Assembly (NCBI GenBank): GCA_009839585.1
Contig: VXPI01000301.1
Coordinates: forward strand, 1-9,275
Source of the DNA: Gammaproteobacteria bacterium
Lineage (GTDB): Bacteria > Pseudomonadota > Gammaproteobacteria > Arenicellales > Poriferihabitantaceae
Length of the DNA stretch: 9,275 nucleotides
Reading direction: 5' to 3'
Under the pieces are notes generated by a model that was not told the origin of the DNA, did no database searches, and saw only the letters and a program-made list of their open reading frames with translations. The position numbers and the translations under genes were made by a program. Every line of letters starts with the position of its first letter. The stretch's first letter is position 1. Below are positions 1-6,275 of this stretch, piece after piece.

Positions 1-89
1 CTTTCGAAATGTGTATCGCCTGTTGCCGAGATAGAAAGTAGAACATTCCAGTTTGATTGACCCGGTCCGCATGCTGAAGTGTATAGAAT

Positions 90-470
90 TCAAGTTCCAT
101 AATGGTATTTCAAGTCATACAGCAGGTTGAAAGAATCTGCAACCTCGGCAAGTCGTTTATCCACTGTCCACAACAAAGTATCTGTTTCTATTATCGCCGA
201 TGCCAGAAGGTGTGCATCAATGTAGCCGATCCCTTTGCCCGCCAAGTTATTTCGGGAGAGAAAAATCATGACTTCTTCATGACTTGCCACTACCACGCTA
301 GGAAGCCCATTCCAAAGCTTTATTAGTTGGTTCCGATTGTGCAAATTGCCACACGCTAGTTCGCCTATCACCATGGGGTGTATGCAAATATTTTCTCGAA
401 GCAATGCCTGAAAAAACTCGTCTCCATATCGCAGATGATCGATCCAGACTGAGGTATCAACCAAAATCAT
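90..470 (-). CDS. vapC: VapC-type PIN-domain ribonuclease toxin (vapBC pair 1)
   Basis: The product (126 aa) is a PIN-domain endoribonuclease, the toxin half of a type II toxin-antitoxin pair; family members cut tRNA or rRNA and arrest translation when the antitoxin is degraded. The four acidic positions expected of the active site are visible: D5 in the N-terminal VDTSVW strand, E37 in IGELACG, D85 in GYIDAHLLA and D104 in WTVDKRL. Length is normal for the family. Its ATG overlaps the stop of the upstream antitoxin gene as ATGA, so the two are translationally coupled. Nothing suggests truncation, so the toxin looks intact. The RNA target cannot be read from the sequence. Confidence 0.9.
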   Translation of the reverse strand: MILVDTSVWIDHLRYGDEFFQALLRENICIHPMVIGELACGNLHNRNQLIKLWNGLPSVVVASHEEVMIFLSRNNLAGKGIGYIDAHLLASAIIETDTLLWTVDKRLAEVADSFNLLYDLKYHYGT

Positions 471-676
471 TCGTTATCAGGGCCAGGGTCAAATCTGCGT
501 CTATGAATTGGGGTGAGTTGGGGCTCGCTTCCCCCTAACGCAACGAGGCGACGGGCTGATTCTCGTTGAATCAGGGCTGTCAGAGCCTCCCTTACCAAAG
601 CAGATTTTCCGTTTATACCGGTTAACTCTACTGCATCTTCGAATAACTTGTTGTCTATAGTAAGCGTGGTTCGCAT
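467..676 (-). CDS. vapB: VapB-type antitoxin, ribbon-helix-helix-like (vapBC pair 1)
   Basis: This 69-aa protein resembles the short VapB antitoxins that begin with an MRTTLTID beta strand followed by helices (residues 1-35, DNA-binding dimerisation part) and end in a flexible toxin-binding tail (about 40-69, with RRLVALGG). It should neutralise the downstream VapC and repress its own operon. I chose the ATG at 676 over an in-frame ATG at 694 because MRTTLTID is the conserved family start; the longer form would add only six residues (MRYYDD) that do not fit. Its stop overlaps the vapC start by ATGA. The Shine-Dalgarno sequence is poor. An upstream -10 box and a direct repeat suggest autoregulation. 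Confidence 0.85.
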   Translation of the reverse strand: MRTTLTIDNKLFEDAVELTGINGKSALVREALTALIQRESARRLVALGGSEPQLTPIHRRRFDPGPDNE

Positions 677-678
677 GT

Positions 679-715
679 CATCATAATACCGCATCTAAAT
701 TAGGCATCATTATAC
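679..715 (-). repeat. Imperfect direct repeat, candidate VapB operator
   Basis: On the minus strand the 11-mer GTATAATGATG (715-705) recurs as GTATTATGATG (689-679), one mismatch, 26 bases start to start. The first copy contains the -10 box and the second lies just before the vapB ATG. Antitoxins of this type bind repeated sites over their own promoter, so this is a reasonable operator candidate; that role is inferred from position and repetition only. Confidence 0.35.
709..714 (-). promoter_or_regulatory. -10 box of the vapBC pair 1 promoter
   Basis: A perfect TATAAT hexamer lies on the minus strand 32 bases before the vapB start. No good -35 match is found 16-18 bases further upstream (TGTTTT or TTTTCT are the nearest), so the promoter may be weak or activator-dependent. 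It lies downstream of the probable btuF terminator, which fits independent transcription of the toxin-antitoxin pair. Confidence 0.45.
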
Positions 716-767
716 ATCAAATTCAGCATAAGAAAACAGGTGCGGATACATGGATATGTGGGGCCAA

Positions 768-793
768 CAAAAACTATGGAACAACGATAGTCC
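768..793 (-). terminator. Possible intrinsic terminator after btuF
   Basis: Minus-strand hairpin with stem ACTAT/ATAGT (extendable by two G-U pairs), loop of nine bases, followed directly by a T-run (773-769). It lies 17 bases past the btuF stop. The stem is AT-rich and weak, so termination may be incomplete. Confidence 0.35.
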
Positions 794-809
794 AGTGCAG
801 CGCCAAATT

Positions 810-1709
810 TCAGGATTGTCGCTGACTGTCCTGTATCCGGATAGTTTCAAGATCATCACAGAATTTCGGTATGCCCTTGAGCATACGAAGTGTGGGACGG
901 AACATGACATCTGGGTCAACAAATATATAATTCTTGTGTCGTACGGCCTGAATGGAATTCCAGGTATCCCAGTACGACATGTCCGGTAGCCGCCCATCCA
1001 CCAAATCGGTAACAATGACCTCTGGGTTGATCTCTACAATCGACTCGATGCTGATTCTCGGTGCCAGCATCGGCATATCAGCAAAAATGTTGGCAGCACC
1101 ACAAAGACCTAGGGACCGTGAGACGATGTGCTTGCCGCTTAACGTGATAAGCGGCTCAGTCCAGACTTGGTAAAATGTACGTAAATGGGCTTTGGACTGG
1201 TGGTTTGCCTGAATTATTTCCAGATTTTGAATGCTGGTTTCAAGGTCCGGGTCCAGATTGTTTTCAGTACCTGCCAAAATAGCAAGATTCCTTATATTTC
1301 TGGCAATACCGTGAAAATCAGTCGGCTGGGAGATATATATTGGAAACCCTAGTTCTTCAAGCTGATGGAGCACTTTTTCAGGATTGCCGCTCTGCCAGGC
1401 AACAATCAAGTCCGGTTTCAGGGACACTATCAATTCGATATTGAACTGGACGTGCGTACCGACCATCGTAATCTGTTCAGCTTCCGGCGGATAATCGCTA
1501 CGGTTTACGACGCCTACCACCCTGTCCCCCGCCCCAGCCGAAAACAAATTTTCGGTGGTGTGGGGCGAAAGACTTATGATGCTGATTGCGGGCTTTTCGA
1601 GAACGACTTCACGACCGATATCGTCAACCACACGAACCTCTGCCCGGCATGGCAAAGCGGATAGAACCAGAAAGCCGACAATGAGACCCCGCAGGTTCCT
1701 GGTCATCAT
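810..1709 (-). CDS. btuF: BtuF, periplasmic cobalamin-binding protein
   Basis: The 299-aa product is the substrate-binding protein that delivers vitamin B12 or other corrinoids from the outer-membrane receptor to the BtuCD ABC transporter. An N-terminal signal peptide (hydrophobic residues 9-20, likely cut after PCRA at 24) is followed by the class III (helical-backbone) fold: an N-lobe with SIISLSPHTTENLFSAG (43-59) and KPDLIVAW (98-105), a bridging helix, and a C-lobe with SIESIVEINPEVIVTD (220-235). Glutamates 76/78 and 222/226 are candidates for the lobe contacts to BtuC. C203 and C284 could form a disulfide like that of E. coli BtuF. It follows btuB by 35 bases and should share its riboswitch. 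Two adjacent ATGs (1709, 1706) are possible starts; neither has a strong Shine-Dalgarno. BtuCD is not in the window. Other corrinoid or siderophore specificity cannot be excluded by sequence, but the neighbour is btuB. Confidence 0.88.
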   Translation of the reverse strand: MMTRNLRGLIVGFLVLSALPCRAEVRVVDDIGREVVLEKPAISIISLSPHTTENLFSAGAGDRVVGVVNRSDYPPEAEQITMVGTHVQFNIELIVSLKPDLIVAWQSGNPEKVLHQLEELGFPIYISQPTDFHGIARNIRNLAILAGTENNLDPDLETSIQNLEIIQANHQSKAHLRTFYQVWTEPLITLSGKHIVSRSLGLCGAANIFADMPMLAPRISIESIVEINPEVIVTDLVDGRLPDMSYWDTWNSIQAVRHKNYIFVDPDVMFRPTLRMLKGIPKFCDDLETIRIQDSQRQS

Positions 1710-1744
1710 ATGGTCTGCAAGGAATTTTTGTCAACGCGAACCGA

Positions 1745-3607
1745 TCACCTGGGAGTGTATCGAAGTGTCAACATATAATTGCGATTATCCTGGTTGTAAC
1801 CGAGAGCTGTTTCATAATCGTCATCAAACACATTATCGATCTTGAAATCGATATTCCAGTCTTCCCCGAGTTTCCGCGCCAGACGAAAACCTACAAGAGA
1901 ATAAGCATCAATCTGGTTGTTGTTTCCGGGGTCGTCGTAAGTCTTGCCCCGATATTTCCAGGATATGCCGACTTTCCACAGATCGAAATTCTGGGTAATT
2001 TCAAAAAAAGCAAGTGATTTTGGACGTCTAATTAACAACTTGTCTTGATAATTATCGCCTTTGTTCAGGGCTTCTTGAAAAGTTAAGCTACCGACAAACC
2101 CTAACGTGTCAATCGAAGTTTGGAACGCAATTTCCAAACCGGTGATTTTGGCCTCATCAACATTTGAAGGCTTCCATGGCCCTTCAGGTGTCGGAGCCCA
2201 TGCTATCAGATTCTCAATATCCGTTTGGTACAAGTGAAAGGATAAACGGTTTCCTTCATTGCTGTAGATTGCGTCAAGTCCAGCACTGGATGACTCTTCC
2301 GGTTTTAAGTCCGGGTTCTCTGAACCAGGCCAATACAAATCATTGAATGTCGGTGCCTTGAAAGCTGTTCCATAAGATGCCATGAGTCTCCAGTCAGGCG
2401 AGATATCCTTGCCAAATGCCACGGCACCCGTCATTTTTTCTCCATATGATTCGTTATCATCCAGACGAACCGAGGTTTCAATGTCTACCGGTGTAAGGGA
2501 CGAACGTAGAGATGCAAAATAACCAATATTGTCACGCTCAGTCTCTGCATAGTCGTTGGTACTTTCGACTTCGTCCTGATTGTAGTCAATTCCGGCTACC
2601 ACGCGATGTACTTCTGAATCCCACTGGTTCAACCACGAAACCTGTTTTCGGGTTGTATTGAAGCGTGAATAGAATTCCCCCTTGAAAAAATTGTCCTGAT
2701 AATCGACTGATTCCGACAACGTGAGATTGCTTGTCAAATCGTCATCAATAGACCAGTCTCCCCTTACAAAGAGAACTCTGACTTCCGAATCTCTTTCGTC
2801 CTGCAAACTTCCGTCAAATTCTGTGTTGTTACTTGATAGAGTTAAGCCAGAACTTAAATCAAAGCCTTCGGACAGTCGGATGCCACCCTTAAGGTTCACT
2901 GATCGATTCTGGTGTCCATCACGGTCAGGGTCATAGCCAGTGTCCGGGAAATCACTCGTGTTTGAGCAGGACCGGTTTCCATTACACGCATTAATTCCAT
3001 CCGTTTCCACTGCGCTTGCAAAAACACTGTACCAGTTGTTTCCCGAATTACTCGAGAAACCCACATCAACTTCATAAGTATCATGGCTACCCGCCGATGT
3101 TGACAAACTCGGAGTAAAACCCTTCTTTGCCTGGCGCGTGAAAATCTGGATTACGCCACCGATCGCTTCCGACCCGTACAAACTGGATCTTGGTCCACGA
3201 ACCACTTCAATCTTCTCCACTATCGATAATGGAATATCATCAAGTGATGCTTGTCCGAGTGTGGCGGAACCAATTTGAACACCATCAACCATGACTAGAA
3301 CATGCCTGGATGAAGTTCCTCTCAGAAAGATGCCAGAACTTGTTCCCCGCCCACCCCTTGACGAAAACACCAGCCCTGGTACTCGGGCCAAGGCTTCAAC
3401 AATAGTCTGGTCACCGCTTTGTTCAATTTGCTGACGATCAATAACCGTAACCGGTGTCATGGTTTCATCAACTGTTTCTGCGGCTCTGGAAGAAGTTACG
3501 ACTATGGTTAAAGGATATTCATCCTGTCCATCGCCATAAGCAGAAAAGGGTATTGCAGCAATACCTGCATACAGGGCCAAAATGGCCCCAAAAGGGAAGT
3601 ATTTCAT
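1745..3607 (-). CDS. btuB: BtuB, TonB-dependent outer-membrane cobalamin receptor
   Basis: The 620-aa product imports cobalamin across the outer membrane using energy from TonB-ExbBD. It shows a signal peptide (1 to about 25), a TonB-box region (LTIVVTSS, 33-40), a plug domain (about 50-165) with VTVIDRQQIEQSG, VPGLVFSSRGG, GIFLRGTSSRHVLVMVDGV and the hallmark VEKIEVVRGPRSSLYGSEAIGGVI, then a beta-barrel to the end. Loop residues 222-231 contain the acidic D-D-P-D-R-D-G pattern (D222, D226, D228, D230), matching the calcium-binding loop that orders the B12 site in BtuB; C208 and C214 just before it may form a disulfide. The open frame extends to 3787, but that extension is the riboswitch; the ATG at 3607 begins a proper signal peptide and is chosen. 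The last strand ends in RYTPR rather than the usual terminal Phe. It is first gene of a btuB-btuF operon. Confidence 0.93.
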   Translation of the reverse strand: MKYFPFGAILALYAGIAAIPFSAYGDGQDEYPLTIVVTSSRAAETVDETMTPVTVIDRQQIEQSGDQTIVEALARVPGLVFSSRGGRGTSSGIFLRGTSSRHVLVMVDGVQIGSATLGQASLDDIPLSIVEKIEVVRGPRSSLYGSEAIGGVIQIFTRQAKKGFTPSLSTSAGSHDTYEVDVGFSSNSGNNWYSVFASAVETDGINACNGNRSCSNTSDFPDTGYDPDRDGHQNRSVNLKGGIRLSEGFDLSSGLTLSSNNTEFDGSLQDERDSEVRVLFVRGDWSIDDDLTSNLTLSESVDYQDNFFKGEFYSRFNTTRKQVSWLNQWDSEVHRVVAGIDYNQDEVESTNDYAETERDNIGYFASLRSSLTPVDIETSVRLDDNESYGEKMTGAVAFGKDISPDWRLMASYGTAFKAPTFNDLYWPGSENPDLKPEESSSAGLDAIYSNEGNRLSFHLYQTDIENLIAWAPTPEGPWKPSNVDEAKITGLEIAFQTSIDTLGFVGSLTFQEALNKGDNYQDKLLIRRPKSLAFFEITQNFDLWKVGISWKYRGKTYDDPGNNNQIDAYSLVGFRLARKLGEDWNIDFKIDNVFDDDYETALGYNQDNRNYMLTLRYTPR

Positions 3608-3624
3608 CTGTAATGATCCGGGAA

Positions 3625-3675
3625 ATGCACCGCCCGTGCATGTATCAAGTTCATCCTGCATGACAGGATCCCTGT
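3625..3675 (-). promoter_or_regulatory. Expression platform between aptamer and btuB
   Basis: Between the B12 box and the start codon the minus strand can form ACAGG-GAT-CCTGT (3675-3663) or, exclusively, ATCCTG-TCATG-CAGGAT (3669-3653), plus a separate hairpin ATGCAC-GGGCG-GTGCAT (3641-3625). The GATCC within the first part is also complementary to GGATC (3619-3615), which contains the only Shine-Dalgarno-like GGA before the btuB ATG. These overlapping pairings look like a switching region acting on translation. Which pairing goes with bound ligand is inferred, not shown. Confidence 0.5.
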
Positions 3676-3880
3676 TCAGGCCGGTCTCCGGACTCATGAG
3701 TTGAAATCGATTTTTCCGATTTCCTTGCCTGCAGCCTTCCCATATCAGACAGCTACAGTGACCAGGATAAAATCCTGACGCAGACAATCAATCATTTACC
3801 GTTGCGGGGGCAGTACCGGGTTTGTCATGAACGATCTATTCAATCGCCGGACGCACCGGTTTCCCGTTTCATCCCGGTTA
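3676..3880 (-). ncRNA. Cobalamin (AdoCbl) riboswitch controlling btuBF
   Basis: The minus-strand leader contains the conserved cobalamin aptamer elements in order: GGGAAACCGGTGCG (3865-3852), the TGCCCCCGCAACGGTA core (within 3781-3820), GTCACTG, GGGAAGGCTGCAGGCAAGG (3740-3722 area), a variable peripheral stem GAAATCG/CGATTTC (3723-3703), and the B12 box GTCCGGAGACCGGCCTGA (3693-3676). This matches the Rfam cobalamin riboswitch class by eye. In known examples binding of the coenzyme lowers expression of the downstream uptake genes. No T-run terminator follows, so control is probably translational, by hiding the btuB ribosome-binding site. The left and right ends are approximate because I could not fold P1. 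Confidence 0.93.
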
Positions 3881-3908
3881 ATTCAACCGAGAATACCCGA
3901 ATGGATCA

Positions 3909-3938
3909 ATTATAAGGGGATGATTCAAGCATTTTCAA
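3909..3938 (-). promoter_or_regulatory. Sigma-70 promoter of btuBF
   Basis: Minus-strand TTGAAA (3938-3933), an 18-base spacer and TATAAT (3914-3909): eleven of twelve consensus positions. The predicted start is about 3902, giving a leader of roughly 295 nt that begins just before the riboswitch aptamer. Position and strength fit constitutive transcription with control left to the riboswitch. Confidence 0.75.
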
Positions 3939-4012
3939 TCAAAATTTTTAGTAGCCCGGCTTGCGGGGATGGAAAGTTATTGTGCAGAAACAAGTCTCAT
4001 AATGACTCAGGT

Positions 4013-4411
4013 TCAGGCCCAGTTTTCCAGAAGCAGTCCTTTTACCCGTCGAAACTCTTTCAGGTTATTGGTAACAAGCGTCAATCCCTCGCTTCTGGCA
4101 TGAGCAGCGATGTGCAGATCATTGACTCCGATTATCAGGCCCCTGAATTCGAGGTCTGCACGAATTTTTCCGTAATGAACTGCCGCTTTCTGCCCATACT
4201 CCAGAACTGCCAGCCGTGAAGTAAAATCGTCCATCTGTTGCCGGTTGTACTCGATCTTTGAGCTCTTCTCGACACCGTGCGTCAACTCGGCCAGGGTAAT
4301 TGAACTGATACACAACTGGCTGGCAAAACGATTGAATGTTTCCAGAATTCCGACCGGGCGATTCTTGATCACATAGATGGAAATATTGGTGTCAAGCAGA
4401 TAATTCAACAT
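4013..4411 (-). CDS. vapC: VapC-type PIN-domain toxin (vapBC pair 2)
   Basis: The 132-aa protein is a PIN-domain ribonuclease resembling the enteric VapC group (MvpT-like) that cleaves initiator tRNA. Visible features are the N-terminal YLLDTNIS with D7, SITLAELTHGVEKS with E42, IIGVNDLHIAAHA with D98, and TLVTNNLKEFRRV (112-123), where this subgroup normally has asparagines rather than a fourth aspartate; it ends in the usual ENW. It is only about 31% or less alike by eye to the other VapC here and belongs to a different subgroup. It starts 12 bases after the antitoxin stop, with a GGAA ribosome-binding element. It looks intact. The initiator-tRNA target is inferred from subgroup only. Confidence 0.92.
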   Translation of the reverse strand: MLNYLLDTNISIYVIKNRPVGILETFNRFASQLCISSITLAELTHGVEKSSKIEYNRQQMDDFTSRLAVLEYGQKAAVHYGKIRADLEFRGLIIGVNDLHIAAHARSEGLTLVTNNLKEFRRVKGLLLENWA

Positions 4412-4423
4412 CAGCGATTCCGG

Positions 4424-4657
4424 TCAGAAAGGTTCTCTTTCTGACTGCTTTTGATCCGGACGCTCTTCCATGAAGTCTTCGCTCGGTCTCTCTTCAGCAA
4501 GAAAAAAACTGTCCCAAGAACCGTCTACAGGAGACAGTATTCGATCCTTTCCTACTATCCGGACATGCACATGGCTGACATTCTCGGGAAATCGAACTTC
4601 TGCTGGCAATCTGACCGCCTGGGTACGATTGTTCATGAATATGGATCCGGTTTTCAT
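4424..4657 (-). CDS. vapB: VapB-type antitoxin, AbrB/MazE-like fold (vapBC pair 2)
   Basis: The 77-aa product starts with the swapped-hairpin AbrB-like DNA-binding domain (residues 1-45, with the typical FMNNRTQAVRLPAEVRFP stretch at 7-24) and ends in a charged toxin-binding tail (W48, then SEDFMEERPDQ). It should bind the VapC encoded directly downstream, block its active site and repress the operon. The ATG at 4657 lies only 8 bases from a TATAAT box, and there is no Shine-Dalgarno, so the messenger may be almost leaderless. The antitoxin family differs from that of the pair at 90-676, so cross-neutralisation is unlikely. Confidence 0.9.
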   Translation of the reverse strand: MKTGSIFMNNRTQAVRLPAEVRFPENVSHVHVRIVGKDRILSPVDGSWDSFFLAEERPSEDFMEERPDQKQSEREPF

Positions 4658-4665
4658 AGTTCATA

Positions 4666-4698
4666 ATTATAGGTGTATATACATAAAGTCTATACAAT
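4666..4698 (-). promoter_or_regulatory. Promoter and palindromic operator candidate of vapBC pair 2
   Basis: A minus-strand TATAAT (4671-4666) lies 8 bases before the vapB ATG, with a poor -35 (TATAGA) at 17 bases. Immediately upstream is a perfect 10-base palindrome TGTATATACA (4674-4683), and GTATA/TATAC arms recur on either side up to 4695. AbrB-like antitoxins bind such AT-rich palindromes, so repression at this site is plausible. No binding evidence is available. Confidence 0.4.
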
Positions 4699-4883
4699 CA
4701 TCGGGGAAATAGCAAGAAATCGTGTTGTCCAACGAAATGAATCTAGCCAAGGCTAAACAAACTGCGTTCAAACGATATTTCAACATCTTGATGAAGATTA
4801 GATTGAGCCAGCAGCCTGAAAAGATTGACCTCCAACGAGATCAACTCACAATCTATACGGATCATCCGAGTTAGAATAATACG
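4699..4883. other. Intergenic stretch between divergent vapBC2 and vsr
   Basis: This stretch must hold the start region of vsr. I see no convincing plus-strand promoter: TTGACC (4825-4830) has no -10 at the right spacing, and TAGAAT (4872-4877) has no -35. A 45-codon plus-strand frame (ATG 4737 to TAG 4874) ends 9 bases before vsr. It encodes a basic, lysine- and glutamine-rich peptide beginning MNLAKAKQTAFKRYF, without a Shine-Dalgarno; I do not recognise it and do not call it a gene. Confidence 0.3.
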
Positions 4884-5345
4884 ATGGATAATGTTAGTTC
4901 CTCGACTCGGTCCCGCATGATGCGGGCAATACCCAGCAAGAATACAAAGCCTGAAATATCTCTTCGAAAAGGCCTGTTCAAGGCTGGAATCAGGTTCCGT
5001 CTTCACAGAAAAGATCTGGCAGGAAAGCCAGATATAGTCCTGACAAAATACAACGCAGTTATTTTTGTACATGGTTGCTTCTGGCATCGCCATGAAGGGT
5101 GTTATTTGGCAACCATGCCCGCTACTCGAACTGATTACTGGGTTCGTAAGTTCAATAGTAATGTCGAGCGTGACGACAGGAATTGCAAACGGCTGATTTC
5201 CACGGGCTGGCGAGTGGCCATTGTCTGGGAATGTGGCCTTAGGAAGCGACCAGATAGAACTATTTCGGATGTTGCACATTGGCTGAAGAATGATGACAGT
5301 CCGTATGCAGAGTTTACTGATTCGGAAGCTGGATTCCGTAAGTAA
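4884..5345 (+). CDS. vsr: Vsr very-short-patch mismatch repair endonuclease
   Basis: The 153-aa protein nicks DNA 5' of the T in T:G mismatches produced when 5-methylcytosine deaminates, starting very-short-patch repair. Compared with E. coli Vsr the key residues are present: the N-terminal TRSRMMRAIPSKNTKPE, catalytic D50 in GKPDIVL, the metal and intercalating segment VHGCFWHRHEGC (H63, F66, W67, H68), zinc ligands C65, H70, C73 and C117, PATRTDYW (79-86) and GWRVAIVWECGLR (108-120). Length and start fit the family. It is the only certain plus-strand gene and converges on the cob operon. The usual partner, a Dcm-like cytosine-5 methylase, is not adjacent, so either it is elsewhere or this vsr is an orphan. 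Its promoter and terminator are not evident. Confidence 0.95.
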   Translation: MDNVSSSTRSRMMRAIPSKNTKPEISLRKGLFKAGIRFRLHRKDLAGKPDIVLTKYNAVIFVHGCFWHRHEGCYLATMPATRTDYWVRKFNSNVERDDRNCKRLISTGWRVAIVWECGLRKRPDRTISDVAHWLKNDDSPYAEFTDSEAGFRK

Positions 5346-5499
5346 GGCCGCAACAACAGTATTTGAATACCAGTGCTCAGCATGTAATCGTAATTCCGGA
5401 TTTCAAAACCCATAAACACGATTTACCGGGTTAGTCTGGTTACAAGAGAGCATTACTGGAAATACCCGATCCTTGCTATTGTCCTGACCAGCAGTATTT

Positions 5500-5522
5500 C
5501 AAAAATTTCTGCAGGCGCAGAA
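5500..5522 (-). terminator. Intrinsic terminator of the cob operon
   Basis: Three bases past the cobS stop the minus strand has a perfect six-pair hairpin TTCTGC-GCCT-GCAGAA (5522-5507) followed by ATTTTT (5506-5501). The four-base loop and T-run are classical, though the stem is short. It would end transcription of the operon before it meets vsr. Confidence 0.65.
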
Positions 5523-5525
5523 CCG

Positions 5526-6275
5526 TCAAGGGGAAAAACAGGCTGCCAGGAGAACCAGAGTGCCTGCTTCAGCAACTTCTACCTGGGCACCATATACATC
5601 ACCGGTATATCCTCCGATTTTCCGAGCGACAAGGAACCATACCAAGGCAGCGCCAAGCAAACACCCAATCACCGAAAAAACATACCCAGGCAGTGAGACC
5701 AGTAACAGGATCAGTGAAAACAGGAATGCATCGAGCAGAACATTTCTGCGAATCAGCGCATCGCCAAGGCCGGTTCCCAAGCCTTGTTCGGCAATATACG
5801 GCTTCTCCATAATGGTCAGGGTCAGCATGATACGAGACAGGATTGCCGCAAATAATGGCGCTATGAATACACCTTGGGAAAATAACCAGCTAAGTGATGT
5901 CCATTTAATGAGCAGAACGGACACAACTGCCACCACTGCACCAGTCCCAATCTGTTGATCTTTCATAATGGCTAACATGCGCTCCTTGTCGAAACCGCCC
6001 ATGACCGCATCTCCGCAATCGGCTAGGCCATCGAGATGCAACGCTCCTGTAATCGCTATCCATAACGCCAGAACGAGTGCGCCAGCAACAGTATGCGGGA
6101 TACTGAACCAGACAACCATGATCGCCGTACTCGATGACAGCAGCACGCCGATGGCTAGGCCAACAAGGCCGTACCACTTGACAGCCGCCCCGGACATTCC
6201 AGATTGATGACGAAACCCTTTTCCCAGGGGTATCCGGGTTAAAAATCCAAAAGCCTGCCTGATCTCTTCAATCAT
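5526..6275 (-). CDS. cobS: CobS, adenosylcobinamide-GDP ribazoletransferase (cobalamin synthase)
   Basis: This 249-aa integral inner-membrane enzyme joins adenosylcobinamide-GDP to alpha-ribazole (or its 5'-phosphate), the step that completes the cobalamin skeleton. Family signatures are visible: GALHLDGLADCGDAVMGG (77-94) and IMKDQQIGTGAV (103-114), whose acidic residues bind magnesium, and GGYTGDVYGAQVEVAE (221-236) near the C-terminus. Several hydrophobic membrane segments lie at about 36-56, 62-78, 112-130, 136-156, 179-217 and 238-246. Length is normal. The ATG overlaps the cobC stop as ATGA, so translation is coupled; there is no clear Shine-Dalgarno. It is the last gene before the terminator. 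Confidence 0.95.
   Translation of the reverse strand: MIEEIRQAFGFLTRIPLGKGFRHQSGMSGAAVKWYGLVGLAIGVLLSSSTAIMVVWFSIPHTVAGALVLALWIAITGALHLDGLADCGDAVMGGFDKERMLAIMKDQQIGTGAVVAVVSVLLIKWTSLSWLFSQGVFIAPLFAAILSRIMLTLTIMEKPYIAEQGLGTGLGDALIRRNVLLDAFLFSLILLLVSLPGYVFSVIGCLLGAALVWFLVARKIGGYTGDVYGAQVEVAEAGTLVLLAACFSP

Noticed and set aside
1..60. End of a plus-strand gene at the left edge (19 open codons to TGA at 58-60)
   Set aside because: Too short to distinguish from chance; no family recognisable.
1645..1651. Lipoprotein signal in BtuF at C21
   Set aside because: The residue before the cysteine is proline (ALPC), which does not fit a lipobox; a normal cleavage after PCRA is more likely.
3608..3787. 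In-frame N-terminal extension of btuB by 60 residues
   Set aside because: The bases encode the 3' part of the cobalamin riboswitch and its platform, and a proper signal peptide begins at the ATG at 3607.
3827..4219. 130-codon plus-strand frame across the btuB promoter and vapC2
   Set aside because: It covers the riboswitch, promoter and antisense of vapC; no family signature and no ribosome-binding site.
4743..5279. 178-codon minus-strand frame opposite vsr
   Set aside because: It is an antisense shadow of vsr, which has clear family motifs; the minus-strand peptide shows none.
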